Positions 12,384-25,257 of a stretch of 64,000 nucleotides of DNA are shown here, piece by piece. The position numbers and the translations under genes are program-made. Under the pieces are notes generated by a model. That model saw nothing but the letters and a program-made list of their open reading frames with translations. It was not told where the DNA came from and did not search any database. Each line of letters starts with the position of its first letter. The first letter of the stretch is position 1. The DNA is taken from contig OY783213.1 of assembly GCA_963678705.1 (NCBI GenBank), forward strand, positions 8,188,451 through 8,252,450. Reading direction: 5' to 3'. This DNA is from Panorpa germanica. Its lineage: Eukaryota > Arthropoda > Insecta > Mecoptera > Panorpidae.

Positions 12384-14059
12384 GTCTTAATAATAATGAG
12401 TTTTATCCTGAATGAGGGCGTGAGAGAAGCCTATTCGATTTTGATAATAAAAAGAATTAAGCAATTAAGCAATTGCAATTGCTTATTATTGCGTATTAAG
12501 CAATTGCGGCTGTGTCTTCAGAATAACTCAAGAATCCCGCTCAGTTTCTTAAAAGACAAAAATAAATGATAATTACAAAACAAAATATATTTTTATCGAG
12601 AAACGCGTTTCTTATTATAAAATGTATTCACGAATTTTTGTTTTATGGAGAACACGGCGCCTGATTCAATGGCAATACTAATAACACGTATAACTTAATA
12701 TTTGTTAAAAAATTGTATTAACTGTATTTATTTAGTTTTTTAAACGTCAATCTATTTACAATGTTGATGGGTATTGTCTCCTATTATGTTGGCAGTTATA
12801 TGTGTAAACTACATCGCTGTCTAATAACACTGGTCCGAGGATTGATCCCGAAGATACAGCAGTCAACGTTAAGCATCAATGCTCTCGGCCGCTGTGCCAC
12901 TTCTTGGATCAATATAAAAGAAGATATTTTAAAGAATCACGATGGGTATTCCAAGCACTACATTATTCAAACGCAATATATACTTACACAAAATATATGC
13001 ATATAACAAACTCAAGCATATACTTACACCAACCACACATACACACACACATACACATGCATTTACATTTGTTTGGCAATATAGTCTCGCATGTGCAATT
13101 CATGGTATTTTTACAACCTACACACATGTTTTTACCTTTAAATTGAAACGAAACCTAACCTCAATTTCCATGTCGTGGCCCCCATATCTAAAACTGGTCG
13201 CGGTACTAGAAATTCAATAAAAACCACAAAACAAAAAATATATATACATACATATGACATTTTTAGAATGTAATGCGCGTTACCGCAACAGCCTTAGTAG
13301 CCTACGATATGTGTTTAGGGGTGGGTAATGGGGCTGATACCACCCCTGGTTAGAAACACTGAAGCTGAAGCAATGACACAACTGGACAGAATCGCTGATG
13401 CTTGAATTGGAATATATTATTATATTTAGACGAACTTTTGATTGCAAAAACGACACAAAATTGAAATACATGTAGGTTTTATATTATTGTTTTTTTTTTT
13501 TGCTGATTTCTTTCGACAAAAATTTAAATATTTTAGATCTATTTTGTCAACATTCAGCAACCAACTTTTATAATAAACCTCAGTTAAATGTGACTTGAAA
13601 GACCAACCCTAAGCAGATCTTCTATTTTATTATGAAATACCTATTTCGGCGTTGAAACCAGGAGACGTTGACCCTCTCTGTTGTTCACTTGCTTCGTACG
13701 CTCTTCATCTTTGTACATTGTTAAGTATATGATTCTCTGGACGGTACTTTATAATCTTTGTTTAGACATCCATGCTTGTGTAGACCGATAGTTTAGAAAA
13801 CTTGGCATTGTAACTATAATACAATCTGCGCTCTGGGCCCAACACATTCTGAAGTCCACCGTACTGCTTGCTTCATTTATGGTTCGTTTGTAAGACATAA
13901 CTAAAAGAATTTACAAGCAAGAGCCATTAGATAAAAATTATCATCTTCGGTTAACCGATTGATAAAATATCCTTATTCATTTTTAAAGTTATAATATGAG
14001 TTTCCATACATTAAGTTTTGTTTTTTACCAATCTGTTACATTCTTATTATATAAATTCA
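12384..14059. other. Non-coding stretch
   Basis: It holds a short self-complementary AAGCAATTGC cluster (12,458-12,510), the decayed SINE head at 12,829, a short (CA)n patch near 13,040 and a T-run at 13,490. No gene is supported. Confidence 0.35.
12829..12906 (-). mobile_element. Decayed tRNA-like SINE head
   Basis: On the minus strand this matches the head of the SINE at 5,731-5,804 ('agcattgatgctt', '...ccagtgttat'). It keeps a better A-box-like stretch (TGGCACAGCGG) but a degraded B box (GGGATCAATCC). The SINE body and tail are not recognised beside it. Confidence 0.55.
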
Positions 14060-14545
14060 AAAAATTATTGATTTCTTAATATTTTTTGATGCAGTTATAT
14101 TCATTTATATTTAAGAAGACGAACTGCGTTAAAAAATTTGATATATCTTAACTATTTTGGATTTTATAAGGGATTCCAAAAATTCATGGACTTTTTCTCA
14201 AAAAAAATAATTATTGATTTCTTAATATATTTTGATGCAGTTATATTCATTTATATTTAAGAAGACGAACTGCGTTAAAAAATTTGATATATCTTAATTA
14301 TGTTGGATTTTATAAGGGGTTCCTTATCGTGTTCATGAATTCTTAAAACCTCTTATCAAAACCAAAATAGTTAAGATATTTCAAATTTTTTAACGCAGTT
14401 CGTCTTCTTAAATATAAATGGATAATACTACATCAAAAAATATAAAAAAATCAATACTGTTTCTTATTAAAAAAAAAGTCCATGTATTTTTAGAATCCCT
14501 TATAAAATCAAAAAAATTTGTCTTCTTAAACATAAACGTCTTTTT
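14060..14545. repeat. Compound palindrome: two direct units plus an inverted copy
   Basis: A unit of about 120-140 bp containing 'aagaagacgaactgcgtt' occurs directly at 14,060-14,202 and 14,203-14,325. It then occurs in inverse complement over about 14,345-14,545, where the outer part is shortened. The right half can therefore fold back onto most of the left half with its centre near 14,335-14,340. No open frame or target duplication was found. It may be a rearranged foldback element. Confidence 0.65.
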
Positions 14546-15657
14546 AGTATGTAATTCGTAATTTCATTTCAAATTTTAATTCCATTTTTAACTTTAAGTA
14601 ACTCAAACTCGTTCTATATAAGTTTTACATATAAAACAAATAATTTTTCATATAAACTGACATATAAACATACACCTGACACATTATAATATAGGATATT
14701 TTGAACACAGTACGTAATCTTTTATTGCTAAATACATGTAACTCTCTTACCATGTCTTTTAACTTTCTTTTATTGGATTTTATTTAGGAGATAAAAGTAA
14801 CTGTCGATAAGTAAGATTAAAATCAGTTTCCATTGTAGGTTAAAGTGCGAGAAAACGAATAGATGGTTCCCAAAGCCCCAAATTGAATCTATGTATTTGA
14901 AAATATATTTTTTTTACACATTTAAACCTTAAAATAACGTAAATGAATCAAGGTTAACTTTATACTTTAAATATGTCTCCACAAAATTAAAAGAATAATG
15001 TAATCCGTAAAAAGAACATCTAAATATTCCGTACTTTTTATTATAATTCCCTATTATATATTAAGTAAAATATGTTTACGTAAAAAGTAATTTTAATTAC
15101 GTTAGATAAACCATAAATACACAGGAAATACAAAACACTACATCACAAAATGTAAAACCCTACAATATACTCATTTGGCGCTCCGCGACCCGAGTTGACT
15201 GCTGATAAATTAACAAATACAATTAAATCCGATTATTAAACGAATCGTTGTTATCTAGTAATTAGCGGTGATTTTGAGTTCATGTGATTTATGTCATATG
15301 TCAATTTACAACAATCGTTTGCGTTACGTTTGTATTTGTTATTATGTAATTAGCTGATAAAGCAGATCAGATAAACCCAATGTTGCTATTAAATGATTTT
15401 TGCACTATTATCTCGTATTTTTAACAAAATTATTTGTACAGAAAATTTGATAATATACCAAAGGCTACTAACGGACTCTTCTGTTATAGATTTGATGAAT
15501 AAATTGATATTCAGATTTTTATTATATGACAATTCTATCTAGTTCCACTTTCTCTTTGGATTATGCATTTTTTTCGACTTCATTCCGAACTCTATTTTAG
15601 CCAAAATCAACTCGAGACCTAAAGAGTTTAATATTTAATGTTATCTACAATTTGTTG
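14546..15657. other. Non-coding stretch, nothing recognised
   Basis: AT-rich, stops in every frame, no repeat family from elsewhere in the window. Confidence 0.4.
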
Positions 15658-15659
15658 TA

Positions 15660-16246
15660 CGAGGCGTGTTTTTTAAGTAAGTACCGTTTTGGAATTAAAA
15701 AAAGACGTGCAAAGATATCGCAATAATTTTATTTTTACATGAAAGCCTGTACCTTAATCTACTTTTCTACATAATTTCCGTGAATATTGAGGCACTTGTC
15801 ATAACGTGGCACCAGTTTTTGAATACCCTCCTCATAAAATTCTGCCGCCTGACTTGTTAACCACTGTATCACAACTGCCCACTCCGTTCTTCATCATGCA
15901 CATTTGTGCGGCCATCTTTAAATGCTCTCACCTATTTCCTTACCATTCCATCACTCATAATGTTTTGTCCGTAAACTTCACAGATCTCACGATGAATATC
16001 GATCGGTTTTACGCCTTTAGCACTAAGAAATCGTATAGCAGCACGTACTTCACAATCGGCGGGACTCACGATTGTCGGAGGCATCTTAAACACTCAGTAA
16101 ACAACGTATATAATGAAGAATCAGACTGTAATGGCGTCAGTGCGTAGACAAGAGATGTAGGTAACCAGCGCGCATGCGCGGAACGCCGACCGTAGCGCTG
16201 CAAAGGCGGAAACGCAAAACAGTACTTACTTAAAAAACATGCCTCG
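15660..16246 (-). mobile_element. Internally deleted mariner-family transposon
   Basis: Inverted ends CGAGGCGTGTTTTTTAAGTA and CGAGGCATGTTTTTTAAGTA (continuing to about 31 bp) are each flanked by TA (15,658-15,659; 16,247-16,248), the mariner target duplication. On the minus strand from 16,084 a transposase N-terminus is readable, including KPIDIHREICEVYGQ and VRAFKDGRTNVHDEERSG. A TAG replaces the tryptophan expected in the KWV motif. The frame then jumps to the transposase C-terminus (LVPRYDKCLN, GNYVEK). The catalytic DDD core is gone, so this is an inactive derivative. Confidence 0.85.
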
Positions 16247-16248
16247 TA

Positions 16249-16848
16249 TTAATACTACCGTACTAATTCTAAGTCTATCTATTCCAGCTGAAGCATACTT
16301 TTCGTTTTTTGAATATCAAATCTTTGTGTTCTCTTTAATAACTCATTTACTTTTCTTTTCATAATATTTGTTTACTTAATATACATTTCTTTATTAAAAA
16401 TATTTTGCTTCGATCCCTTGTATATATGCTAATCAACTAAGGGGTCGAATTTCAGGAAACGAAGGTGGTAGACGATAGATGGTAAACGGTAGATGGTAGT
16501 AGATTATAAATCCTACAAGATATTATAACTGGGTGAGAGCTTTGTAGAGTCTTAAAGTATTAAAGGGAATAGTTAACGTTCTTTCTTAATTGGTTAATGA
16601 TTACCAACAAAAGCTGTTGTCTATTAGAGATATTTGACTTGTAAATAGCTCTGTTGCACAAAACGACAGGGGAAGATTTTAGCAACTACTTTTCTAAAGT
16701 AAGAAGTATGAAATTGTAAAAAAAAATATGATTATTGTATAAGAAAAATTATTTATTGAATAGCGCTACGCCTGAAGTAATAGCAACACATCTCACCTAC
16801 CATATAATCGCTAGACTTTCGGGTAAATTTTATGTTTTATGAGTACTC
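16249..16848. other. Non-coding stretch, nothing recognised
   Basis: AT-rich. A small tandem of 'gatagatggta'-like units occurs at 16,474-16,500. Confidence 0.4.
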
Positions 16849-17602
16849 AATGGGATTGTGTCTTATGTCTCAATTTTTATAAAAGTGTACTATATATTGA
16901 TAAAGTGGGTTACTAGAACCTCAAATGTACAATTATTTTTTAATAACTCGTTATATGTTAGGAGATATTAACAACTAAAAAAGTCATTTTTTCTCTTTAA
17001 TTAATAAAGGGATTCAACGTTGGACAACATTCCAACTGCATGTAACATCACAGCCACTAATTGCTATCTCTTATATACAACAGAGAGTAAAAGAGATAGC
17101 ATATTCAAGATAGAACTCTGGCAAGTTTACAGGTAACCAACCTTATAGCTTATAAATCTCTGCTATATGTATTTATATATCAAATATTATTTACAGCTAT
17201 TTCAAGGAACAATAAAATTTCAATATTATGTCTGCCTTAGCAGGGTTAAATAAAATAAAAACTTATTATTCTTTGACTTGATTTGATTATTTCGACTACC
17301 AACAGCTACAAAACATTACCACAGCGCTGACCTACTCAACAAATAACTGACGTTAAAATGCATTTCACATCATACAAATATGGCCGATCATTTCATAGCG
17401 CTAAAACTACAATTCAAACTTTTAATTGCTATATCTCCGTCAACATTTAGATATTTAATACGCGCCAATTAATATTTTATATTAATTATTTAATTAATTA
17501 TTTAATATTTTACACGCCAATACTTTAACGCCAATTTATTAACATTAATTTCAATCAACAATTGAAAAATCGACCACTAAAAAATGAGGACACAAGCCCA
17601 TT
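16849..17602 (+). mobile_element. M1 MITE copy 1
   Basis: Member of the ten-copy M1 family. The left end is slightly degraded (AATGGGATTGTGTCTT) and the right end is canonical (AGGACACAAGCCCATT). It carries the optional hairpin module (17,064-17,101, stem around CTCTTATA...AAAGAGATAG) and an expanded AT-rich patch near 17,462-17,535 not seen in other copies. No coding capacity. Confidence 0.85.
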
Positions 17603-20387
17603 GAACATCGTCATTTCGAGACAATATTATCGATATTTCAGCCGCACTGCCAGAACCCTAAATCAACAAACACATCGATAAACACTTTATCGACAATCTG
17701 TTACGTTACGTGAAATTTGAAACAAAAAATGATTCTGCCCAGTACCGTGGTTTTCCGAGGGTGAGAGGAACCTGATCTTAAGGGTTGCCCCTTAATATGT
17801 ATTTATTTATTCAATAAATATTGATGGTTATATAAAAATAAGAAGCCACGTTATACGATTGTTTATAACCAATCGGGTTCCAATAGACGATAAAAATAAT
17901 CTGACAAAATCTGTATTGGACGTGTTCTGAGATTGAAGGCGATAGGCCTGCGGCTGCGTTCAGAACCAGACCATTGAACACATTGGACAGTGACGGCGGA
18001 AAGGGTGTACAAATAAAGAAAACCACCTCTAAGTCAACAATGGGAAATCTTTGAATCTATTGAATACAGAAACAGTTCGAAAAGTACTATTAGATTAAAA
18101 ATAGGGTGACTTGGACCTGGAGGTAGGAGGACCTATGTAACCCTAATCATCAATGATGGCCAGAGAAAATATCTTCAATTTTAATAGTAGTCCATTTAGA
18201 ATAAAAAAACAGAACCCCAAAATCATATCTCAAAAATGACACAAATTTTATCAAAACAATGTACAATTCTATTAAATGTAAAAGTAACTTTACATTAAGT
18301 TTATGACATATAAATTTCACTTTGGTACATATATTCATATATTATTGTATTAATTGTGCACCTTTCGGCTTTACATTCTACATTCTTAATACATTTCATA
18401 GAACTTCAACTTGAAATTAAACTTAAAACTATTCTAGACCTTTCTATTTCTAAAAGTATTTTTTGCTTCTTCTTCTCTTGACCCTCTCCCTTAATTTTCA
18501 CCATTTCTTCACCTCTTGTCTTCTTTGACTCCTCTCGACAAACCCTCTATTATAATTTCACTATACTTCTTACCTCTTGTAGTATTGTTAATATTGTTGT
18601 ATGAAACAAAATGTTAAAAAATTGACTGCATCAATAATTTGAACACTTTTGATTAGCACAATACTTTTTACTAAATTGAGAATAAAAATCGTCAGCATGT
18701 TCATAATATTCCAAATGAGAGAGAGAGAGCAAAGAGAGAGAGAGAGAGAGTTCAAAGTGTCATGAGGAGCATCACTTTGAATCTTCCATTTACCATATTT
18801 GTGTCTAAGACGAGGCAAATTTTTAATTTATACCTCAATTTTAATAATATGAAAAAAACACAAAGTTACATTTATATAAAAATGTATTTTCCTGGAATTA
18901 GACAACGTAAATGAATTTTTTATTAATATCCTCAAAATGTGTTTAACGAAATTGAAAGCCGGATGTTTTTATTAAGGATAATTAAAAAGCATAGTAATTA
19001 ATATTTCATTTTTTATAATCTAATTGTAGAATAAACAAAACTACTCAACCGTTGTAAGAGTTTAATTGTTTTTCTAAATTATTTTCACAATGCTACAAAT
19101 AAACTACGAAAGGGCTTGTGTCTTTAGAATCAGTTCTAAATCCCTGTCCCTTTTAACGTAGACCACAAATAAATTTATCCGACCACCACTGATTTATAAG
19201 CAAACAGATAAATTCATCATCGATGCAGAACGGGTCCATGATATGTAAACCAAGAAATGGGGTAAAACTGACTGATTAATACTTACAAGTTAAAGAGTAA
19301 ACTTAAGGAGTTTACTTCCGGTTAATAATAAACTTCCTTGTTTAATTTGAAAAGTATAAAAAGAGGTAATTCTTAAATTAGTATTTTGCCTGCGTTTGTT
19401 TGGATAAAAATTAGTGTTAATATAACATGTGGATTATTTGCACGAGTGGTTCTAGAGAAACATTATAAAGAACCAGATTCAATTTCTGTTTTTCAAAATT
19501 TTGCACATCAAATTTTGGTAAATAATAATGTTTAAAACTAATTAAAACAATAACACATAAGTGATATTTGTGTTGCCAGTAATTCAGGCGCAGAGTTGGT
19601 CTAAAAATTCTTGTTGGCTGTTAATTCAGGAGTCGAAAGACTCAGCAAAGACTCTTATTTTTGTAATATTGTACAGTTTATATTTAAAATAATAAATTTT
19701 CTCTGAAATAATTCAACATGTTTAAAAAAGACGCTGAAAGAAGAGATCGATTTGTTTTCATGTAAAATGCCAATTGGCAATTTACCGCTAGGTTTCTCTG
19801 TTCCATTTAGACGACAAAACAGAATTAAAAGCGTCATCTCAAATGTTTTTCACGGCAGTGTTTGTCGTGTGTTTGACACGGGAGGAGTGTATTCATGATC
19901 CACCCCACGTATGTGTGGGGGAGGAGTAAAGGGGTGTCTGGTTTACCCCAATACCACCCAACAAACAATCACATGGAACTCGCGAGTACAAAATAATAAT
20001 CATGAGTAGAGAAGTGAGTACCGGAATAACTAGAACTAGAGAGACAGATGGGCTCCCGGTTTGGTACAAGGGGAAGGGGGGGGACGCCGTGCCACCGGAA
20101 TGCCTCGCACTTCACACGAAATCTGTTTCGTGCTCGAGATGGCTTGATTCGCGGAGACTGGAGTGTCATTATCGTTAGCTGGAATGCGGAAAACAGTTAA
20201 ACTTTTGTTTAAATTGAATACTGTTTTAACGTTGATTGATTCAAATTCGATTAATGTTAAAAGGATTCATTTGTTAGTTTAAAACGAATTTATTTTAATT
20301 GTGTTGTTTCAATTGAGACGAAAAGTTCATTGCAATGCAATATGTAGAAATATATACACACCCACCATATATGCATGTGTGCATATA

Positions 20388-20446
<59 letters not shown>

Positions 20447-20824
20447 ACATATGGCTTATGCCATAATGTGTAACAAGTCGTGACAATGACTTGGTGGCTT
20501 AAAAACCATGAACTACTTTTTGAATGACTTCTAAGAAATTTTTAATTGAAGTTATTAATACAATCTGAGAGCTTATTTGACATAGCAAGAAATCTATGTT
20601 TCAGACAGGCAATTAGACTTTACTAAACCGAGACCAGTACTAACAAATTTAAAATAAACCTAACGAATTTTTTTATAAACAAATTATAACTGAAATAAAC
20701 CTAGAAAGAACGTAGCACCCTTTACCAGCTTTTTCAGAATGCCTATAAATTTCACGGGAAAGACAATTAGTATCTAGGCAAAATTGTTTCCTTTGTATCT
20801 TAAGGTACCTTTAATTTAGTTTTA
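17603..20824. other. Non-coding stretch with simple repeats and a GC patch
   Basis: It contains a (GA)n tract at 18,716-18,750, a GC-rich patch at about 19,860-20,180 with a 66-codon minus-strand frame of unknown meaning, and the (AT)n array at 20,391. A 71-codon minus frame at 17,811-18,026 has no recognised similarity. Confidence 0.35.
20391..20442. repeat. (AT)n microsatellite
   Basis: About 26 uninterrupted AT dinucleotides flanked by TGCAT-type alternating purine-pyrimidine sequence. The open frames of alternating I and Y residues on both strands here are artefacts of the repeat. Confidence 0.9.
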
Positions 20825-20832
20825 ACAACGAG

Positions 20833-21120
20833 CAGGGGCGGCCTTAGCAATTGCGAGCCCCCGAAGTGGCAGATCTTTGCGAGGCACTTGTTCCTTGTAT
20901 AATTTGTAAAGTGTAAGTAAGTATTTTTGATGATAATTGACGAGAAATATTAATGATGATAAACTAAGGCGCATGAATACCTTAAACGATATACGCAGTG
21001 ATTCTAGTGGGATTTCTAGAGACCGAGGCACGAGATTCAAATAGATATATAGTAATGAATTTTTCTACTTGGGTCGTTGCGCGAGAATGCGAGGCCCCTA
21101 CAAGAGCAAGGCCGCCTCTG
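20833..21120 (-). mobile_element. hAT-type MITE, CAGRGGCGGCC family, complete copy with 8-bp duplication
   Basis: The plus strand begins CAGGGGCGGCCTTAG and ends AAGGCCGCCTCTG, giving inverted ends of about 13 bp. The direct repeat ACAACGAG flanks both sides (20,825-20,832 and 21,121-21,128). CAG ends plus an 8-bp duplication identify the hAT superfamily. The 288-bp interior is the reverse complement of the copies at 840 and 10,508 and codes for nothing. Confidence 0.88.
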
Positions 21121-21128
21121 ACAACGAG

Positions 21129-22040
21129 AATTGAATTATTGAATTGTGAATTTTAATCGATAATTTCATGATAGAAAAACCCATGCGTGGGAACACTGTT
21201 TCCCATTCACCATGTCATCAAATTATTTACTGGGAGCCCCCAAATATCCCCATGACCCGCAGTTCATTCCCAAATGAACAAAGCTACAATTCAAAGATCA
21301 TCAACAAATACTCCACAAGATGTAGCATCGATTACCAACAATGAGATTAAAGTATTTGTTAAAAAAAAAGAAGAGAGATATTCCCCATAGTGAGAACATT
21401 TAACACCCTTAGCACGACGCAGCAGCAAGGGATGAAGGCTAGCACAAGGAAGGGTACAAGGAACAGTTGCTGGTGTCTTACGTGATAAAAGTAAAAGAAG
21501 TGGAGTAAAATAAATTACATTTGAAACTGTTCAAAATAAAATGCATCCTTGTAACATGTTTAAAGTTTTAGATAACGTTCTTTCATCCTGCGTCTTGCGT
21601 CCTGCGTCCTGCGTCTTACGTCCTTCCTGACTCGTGCCGTAGCATAGCAACAATAAGGGTAATCCACAGCCAAAGAGATAGAGGTGTAGTTTGATAATTT
21701 GATTTATGCAGTATTTCATTTAATATGTTCTAGTGTGAATGTATGTATGTGTGTGTAATATGCGTGTGCGTGATGTAATGGTGTGAGTGTATGTGTGTAC
21801 ACACATATTTTGTACTTAGAAGTGTTAGAACCCAACAGAGATGATGGCAAGGGCACATGAAATGTGAAAAATGTTTTACCAGTGGCGGAGAGCACGAAAA
21901 ATGAGGAAAAAGTTCCAATAAAGACACGAGGGCGAGGAATATATACAGGGCTGTAGCGAATACAAACTGTGAAAACAATAAATATTATTTAAGACTAGAT
22001 CTACCTTGCTTATGAGTATACCGAAGAGAAGACTGTCTTG
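21129..22040. other. Non-coding stretch with small minisatellite
   Basis: Tandem 7-mers of the type CCTGCGT/CTTGCGT occur at 21,587-21,624, and a TG/CA-rich stretch lies at 21,730-21,803. No gene. Confidence 0.4.
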
Positions 22041-22581
22041 AATGGGCTTGTGTCTTTTTTATACCTACTACTATCTACTTTTATAACTACTCCTATCTCT
22101 TTTATACAACAGAGCGTAAAAGAGATATATTCTTGACAGAACTCTGACAAGTTTACAGGTTACCAACCTTACAGCTCATTAATCTCTGCTATATGTATTT
22201 ATATATCAAAATATCAAATATTATTTACAGCTATTTCAAGGAACAATAAAATTTCAATATTATGTTTGCCTTTGCAGGGTTAAGTAAAATAAAAATTTAA
22301 TATTCTTTGACTTGACTTGATTATTTTACTACCAACAGCTACAAAACATTACCGCAGCACTGACCTACTCAACAAATAACTGACGTTAAAATGCATTTCA
22401 CGTCATACAAATATGGTTGACCATTTCTAGCGCTAAAACTATAATCAAAACTATTAATTGCTATATCTCCGTCAACATTTAGATATTTAATAAAATAGAC
22501 ACGCCAATACACATTTATTAACATCAATTTCAATCAACAATTGAAAAATCGACCACTAAAAAATGAGGACACAAGCCCATT
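22041..22581 (+). mobile_element. M1 MITE copy 2 (left interior deleted)
   Basis: Canonical ends, AATGGGCTTGTGTC and AGGACACAAGCCCATT. The usual block after the left end ('aaaagtgtactatatattga') is missing and replaced by a short CT/TA-rich stretch. The hairpin module (near 22,090-22,128) and the whole right half are present. Confidence 0.85.
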
Positions 22582-23352
22582 GATAGTTTCTTCACTGTTT
22601 CATGTTCTACTTTTCCTAATAGTATTATATCTCCATCTTTTTACAATAAAAATAAAACTTGAAGATAATATTATCTTCAGTGTACGATAGACCTACGTTT
22701 AAGCATAGTTGCCATAGCAGATTTCACGTTGACAGTGCCTCATATACCAACGACTTTGAATCTTAATAGATTTACATTATATTAAACCAAAGCTGTAGTG
22801 CTTAGGTTATATTCCCGTGCCAACACTATGCCTTTTTGGGTTTCATCATCGTTAACTTTAATTGTCTTTATGTAATTTTTAATGGTGAACCAACTATGCT
22901 AAACATACTCAACTAAATCGTCCGTGCTCCTGATAGGTAGTCATCAATTATTACATAGAAGTATATCGCATTGCTTACTGATCAGGCTGATTATCTTTCA
23001 AGGTAACTTCACACATTTCTCTAGCGATAAAATCGAGATAGATAAAAAGTTCGCGTCTTCCACCCCTGAGCGGACACGACACACATACAAATTAGCGCCG
23101 CGGCACTAAACTTCAATAAACACATATACATCTGCGACTGTGTTCGTGACAGACCGCCTACATGGTATGGTGGCATCAGCCATACCCGTAGCGATGCTGA
23201 CGCTGACGCCGATGCCACACAACCATTTTAACATTTCACCATTCCAACAGGAAACTCTAGTATTCATATTACTTGTACTATTTTTTATTTAAAAAAAATA
23301 GATGATAAATTTAAATATGTACCATCGTCTGACGTCACAGTCATGGTAATAG
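22582..23352. other. Non-coding stretch, nothing recognised
   Basis: Between two M1 copies. A slightly GC-richer patch at 23,050-23,220 includes GCTGACGCTGACGCCGATGCC-type short tandem triplets. No exon is supported. Confidence 0.35.
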
Positions 23353-23978
23353 AATGGGCTTGTGTCCTATGTCTAATTTCTATAAAAGTGTACTATATAT
23401 TGATAAAGTGGGTTACTAGAACCTCAAATGTTCAATTATTTTTTAATAACTCCTCATGTTAAGAGATATTATCAATTAAAAAAAGTCATTTTGTCTCTTT
23501 AATTATTAAAGGGATTCAACGTTGTACATATTCAAAATGCATGTGACATCACAACCGCTGCCAACCTTACAGCTCATAAATCTCTACTATAGGTATTTAT
23601 ATATCAAAATATCAAATATTATTTACAGCTATTTCAAGGAACAATCAAATTCCAATAATATGTCTGTCGTAACAGGGTTAAATAAAATAAAAACTGATTA
23701 TTCTTTGACTTGACTTGATTATTTCGACTACCAACAGCTATAAAACATTACCACAGCACTGACCTACTCAACAAATAACTGATGTTAAAATGCATTTCAC
23801 GTCATACAAATGGCCGAACATCTCTAGCGCTAAAACTACAATTCAAATTTTTAATTGCAAAATCTCCATTAACATTTAGATATTTAATAAAATAGACACG
23901 CCAATACACATTTATTAACATCAATTTCAATCAACAATTAAAGAATCTACCACTAAAAAATGAGGACACAAGCCCATT
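23353..23978 (+). mobile_element. M1 MITE copy 3
   Basis: Both ends canonical (AATGGGCTTGTGTCCT; AGGACACAAGCCCATT). Lacks the hairpin module. Only 670 bp separates its right end from M1 copy 4, which points the opposite way, so the two face each other. Confidence 0.88.
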
Positions 23979-24648
23979 ATCCATTAGGTTTCTGTGTCGT
24001 CAACTTAATACTTTACACGATTTGTAGTTAATAGAATTGTAACAAGTATGCTATCTCTTTTCAACAAACATTTACACAAGATAGCTATCTCTTTCATTCC
24101 CTGTGTCATCACTAAACGTTAATGATTTAATTTCGAATTGAAGTTGAATAGATGCAGCGTTATAGGATGTATTATATTTTATTAATAAGGTAATTGAGAT
24201 ATTTCTTAAATTCAGTTTAGGATAAATGAATTTGCTCATTTTATTCGGCTGAAAATATACTGATAAAAATATATTAGCAATAATAAAACGGTAGAACGTG
24301 ACAAGAATGTTATCACATGCAAGTCATCGACGATATGAAAAAATGAAGAAAAAAGTAAACTATTTAGGTAATACTGGTACATGTGTCGAATATTCTAGAA
24401 GTAACGAGGAGTAACTGGGAAAAATATGAAAAGGATATTTAGGTTGTACAAGGGGCAGAGGGTGGTGACCTTTAACAAAAAGTTCGTAACTTTACAGTAA
24501 GGGCAATTTCCAGTAAGGTTTGGTGAACTAACTCACAAAACTTCTAAAAAGATTCCGTGGTATATGCCCTGTTCACTTTGTGCGCACGGGTTGATTATTT
24601 GTATCGCCCAAAATGAATTAGCCCATATTCAAATTTCCCGGTACTAGG
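23979..24648. other. Spacer between two opposed M1 copies
   Basis: AT-rich, no gene. An imperfect short inverted pair built on 'gctatctctttt' sits near 24,049-24,093 and resembles the M1 hairpin module, so an M1 fragment may be present. Confidence 0.35.
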
Positions 24649-25257
24649 ATGGGCCTGTGACCTCATTTCTTAATGGTCGATTTTTCAATTGTTGATTGAA
24701 ATTGATGTTAATAAATGTGTATTGGCGTGTCTATTTTATTAAATATCTAAATATTGAAGGAGATATAGCAATTAAAAATTTGAATTGTAGTTTTAGCGCT
24801 AGAAATAGTCTGCTATATTTGTATGACGTGAAATGCATTTTAACGGCAGTTATTTGTTGAGTAGGTCATGTTTTGTAGCCGTTGGTAGTCGAAATAATCA
24901 AGTCAGGTCAAAGAATAATAAGTTTTTATTTTATTTAACCCTGTTACGGCAGACATAATATTGAAATTTTATTGTTTCTTGAAATAGCTGTAAATAATAT
25001 TTGATATTTTGATATATAAATACATATAGCAGAGATTTATAGATTGGCAGCGGTTATGATGTCACATGCATTTGGAATGTGTACAACGTTGAATCCCTTT
25101 AATAATTAAAGAGACAAAATGACTTTTTTAATTGTTAATATCTCTTAACATATAAGGAGTTATTAAAAAATAATTGAACATTTGAGGTTCTAGTAACCCA
25201 CTTTATCAATATATAGTACACTTTTATAGAAATTAGGACATAGGACACAAGCCCATT
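24649..25257 (-). mobile_element. M1 MITE copy 4 (inverted)
   Basis: Reverse-complement orientation. The left border is degraded (GATGGGCCTGTGACC) and the right border is canonical (TAGGACACAAGCCCATT). No hairpin module. Interior blocks such as 'gttgaatccctttaataatt' match the other copies in reverse complement. Confidence 0.85.

Noticed and set aside
12138..12569. 143-codon forward frame
   Set aside because: It runs across the boundary of the Harbinger-like MITE into unrelated sequence, so it cannot be a conserved gene.
17811..18026. 71-codon minus-strand frame (LVLNAAAGLSPSISEHVQYR)
   Set aside because: Looks mildly protein-like but matches no family I recognise and has no coding context. 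It could be a repeat fragment.
20295..20486. Open frames on both strands with IYIY/YIYI repeats
   Set aside because: Pure artefact of the (AT)n microsatellite.
23021..23218. Minus-strand frame with ASASASAS
   Set aside because: Created by a short GCTGACGC-type tandem repeat. No other support.
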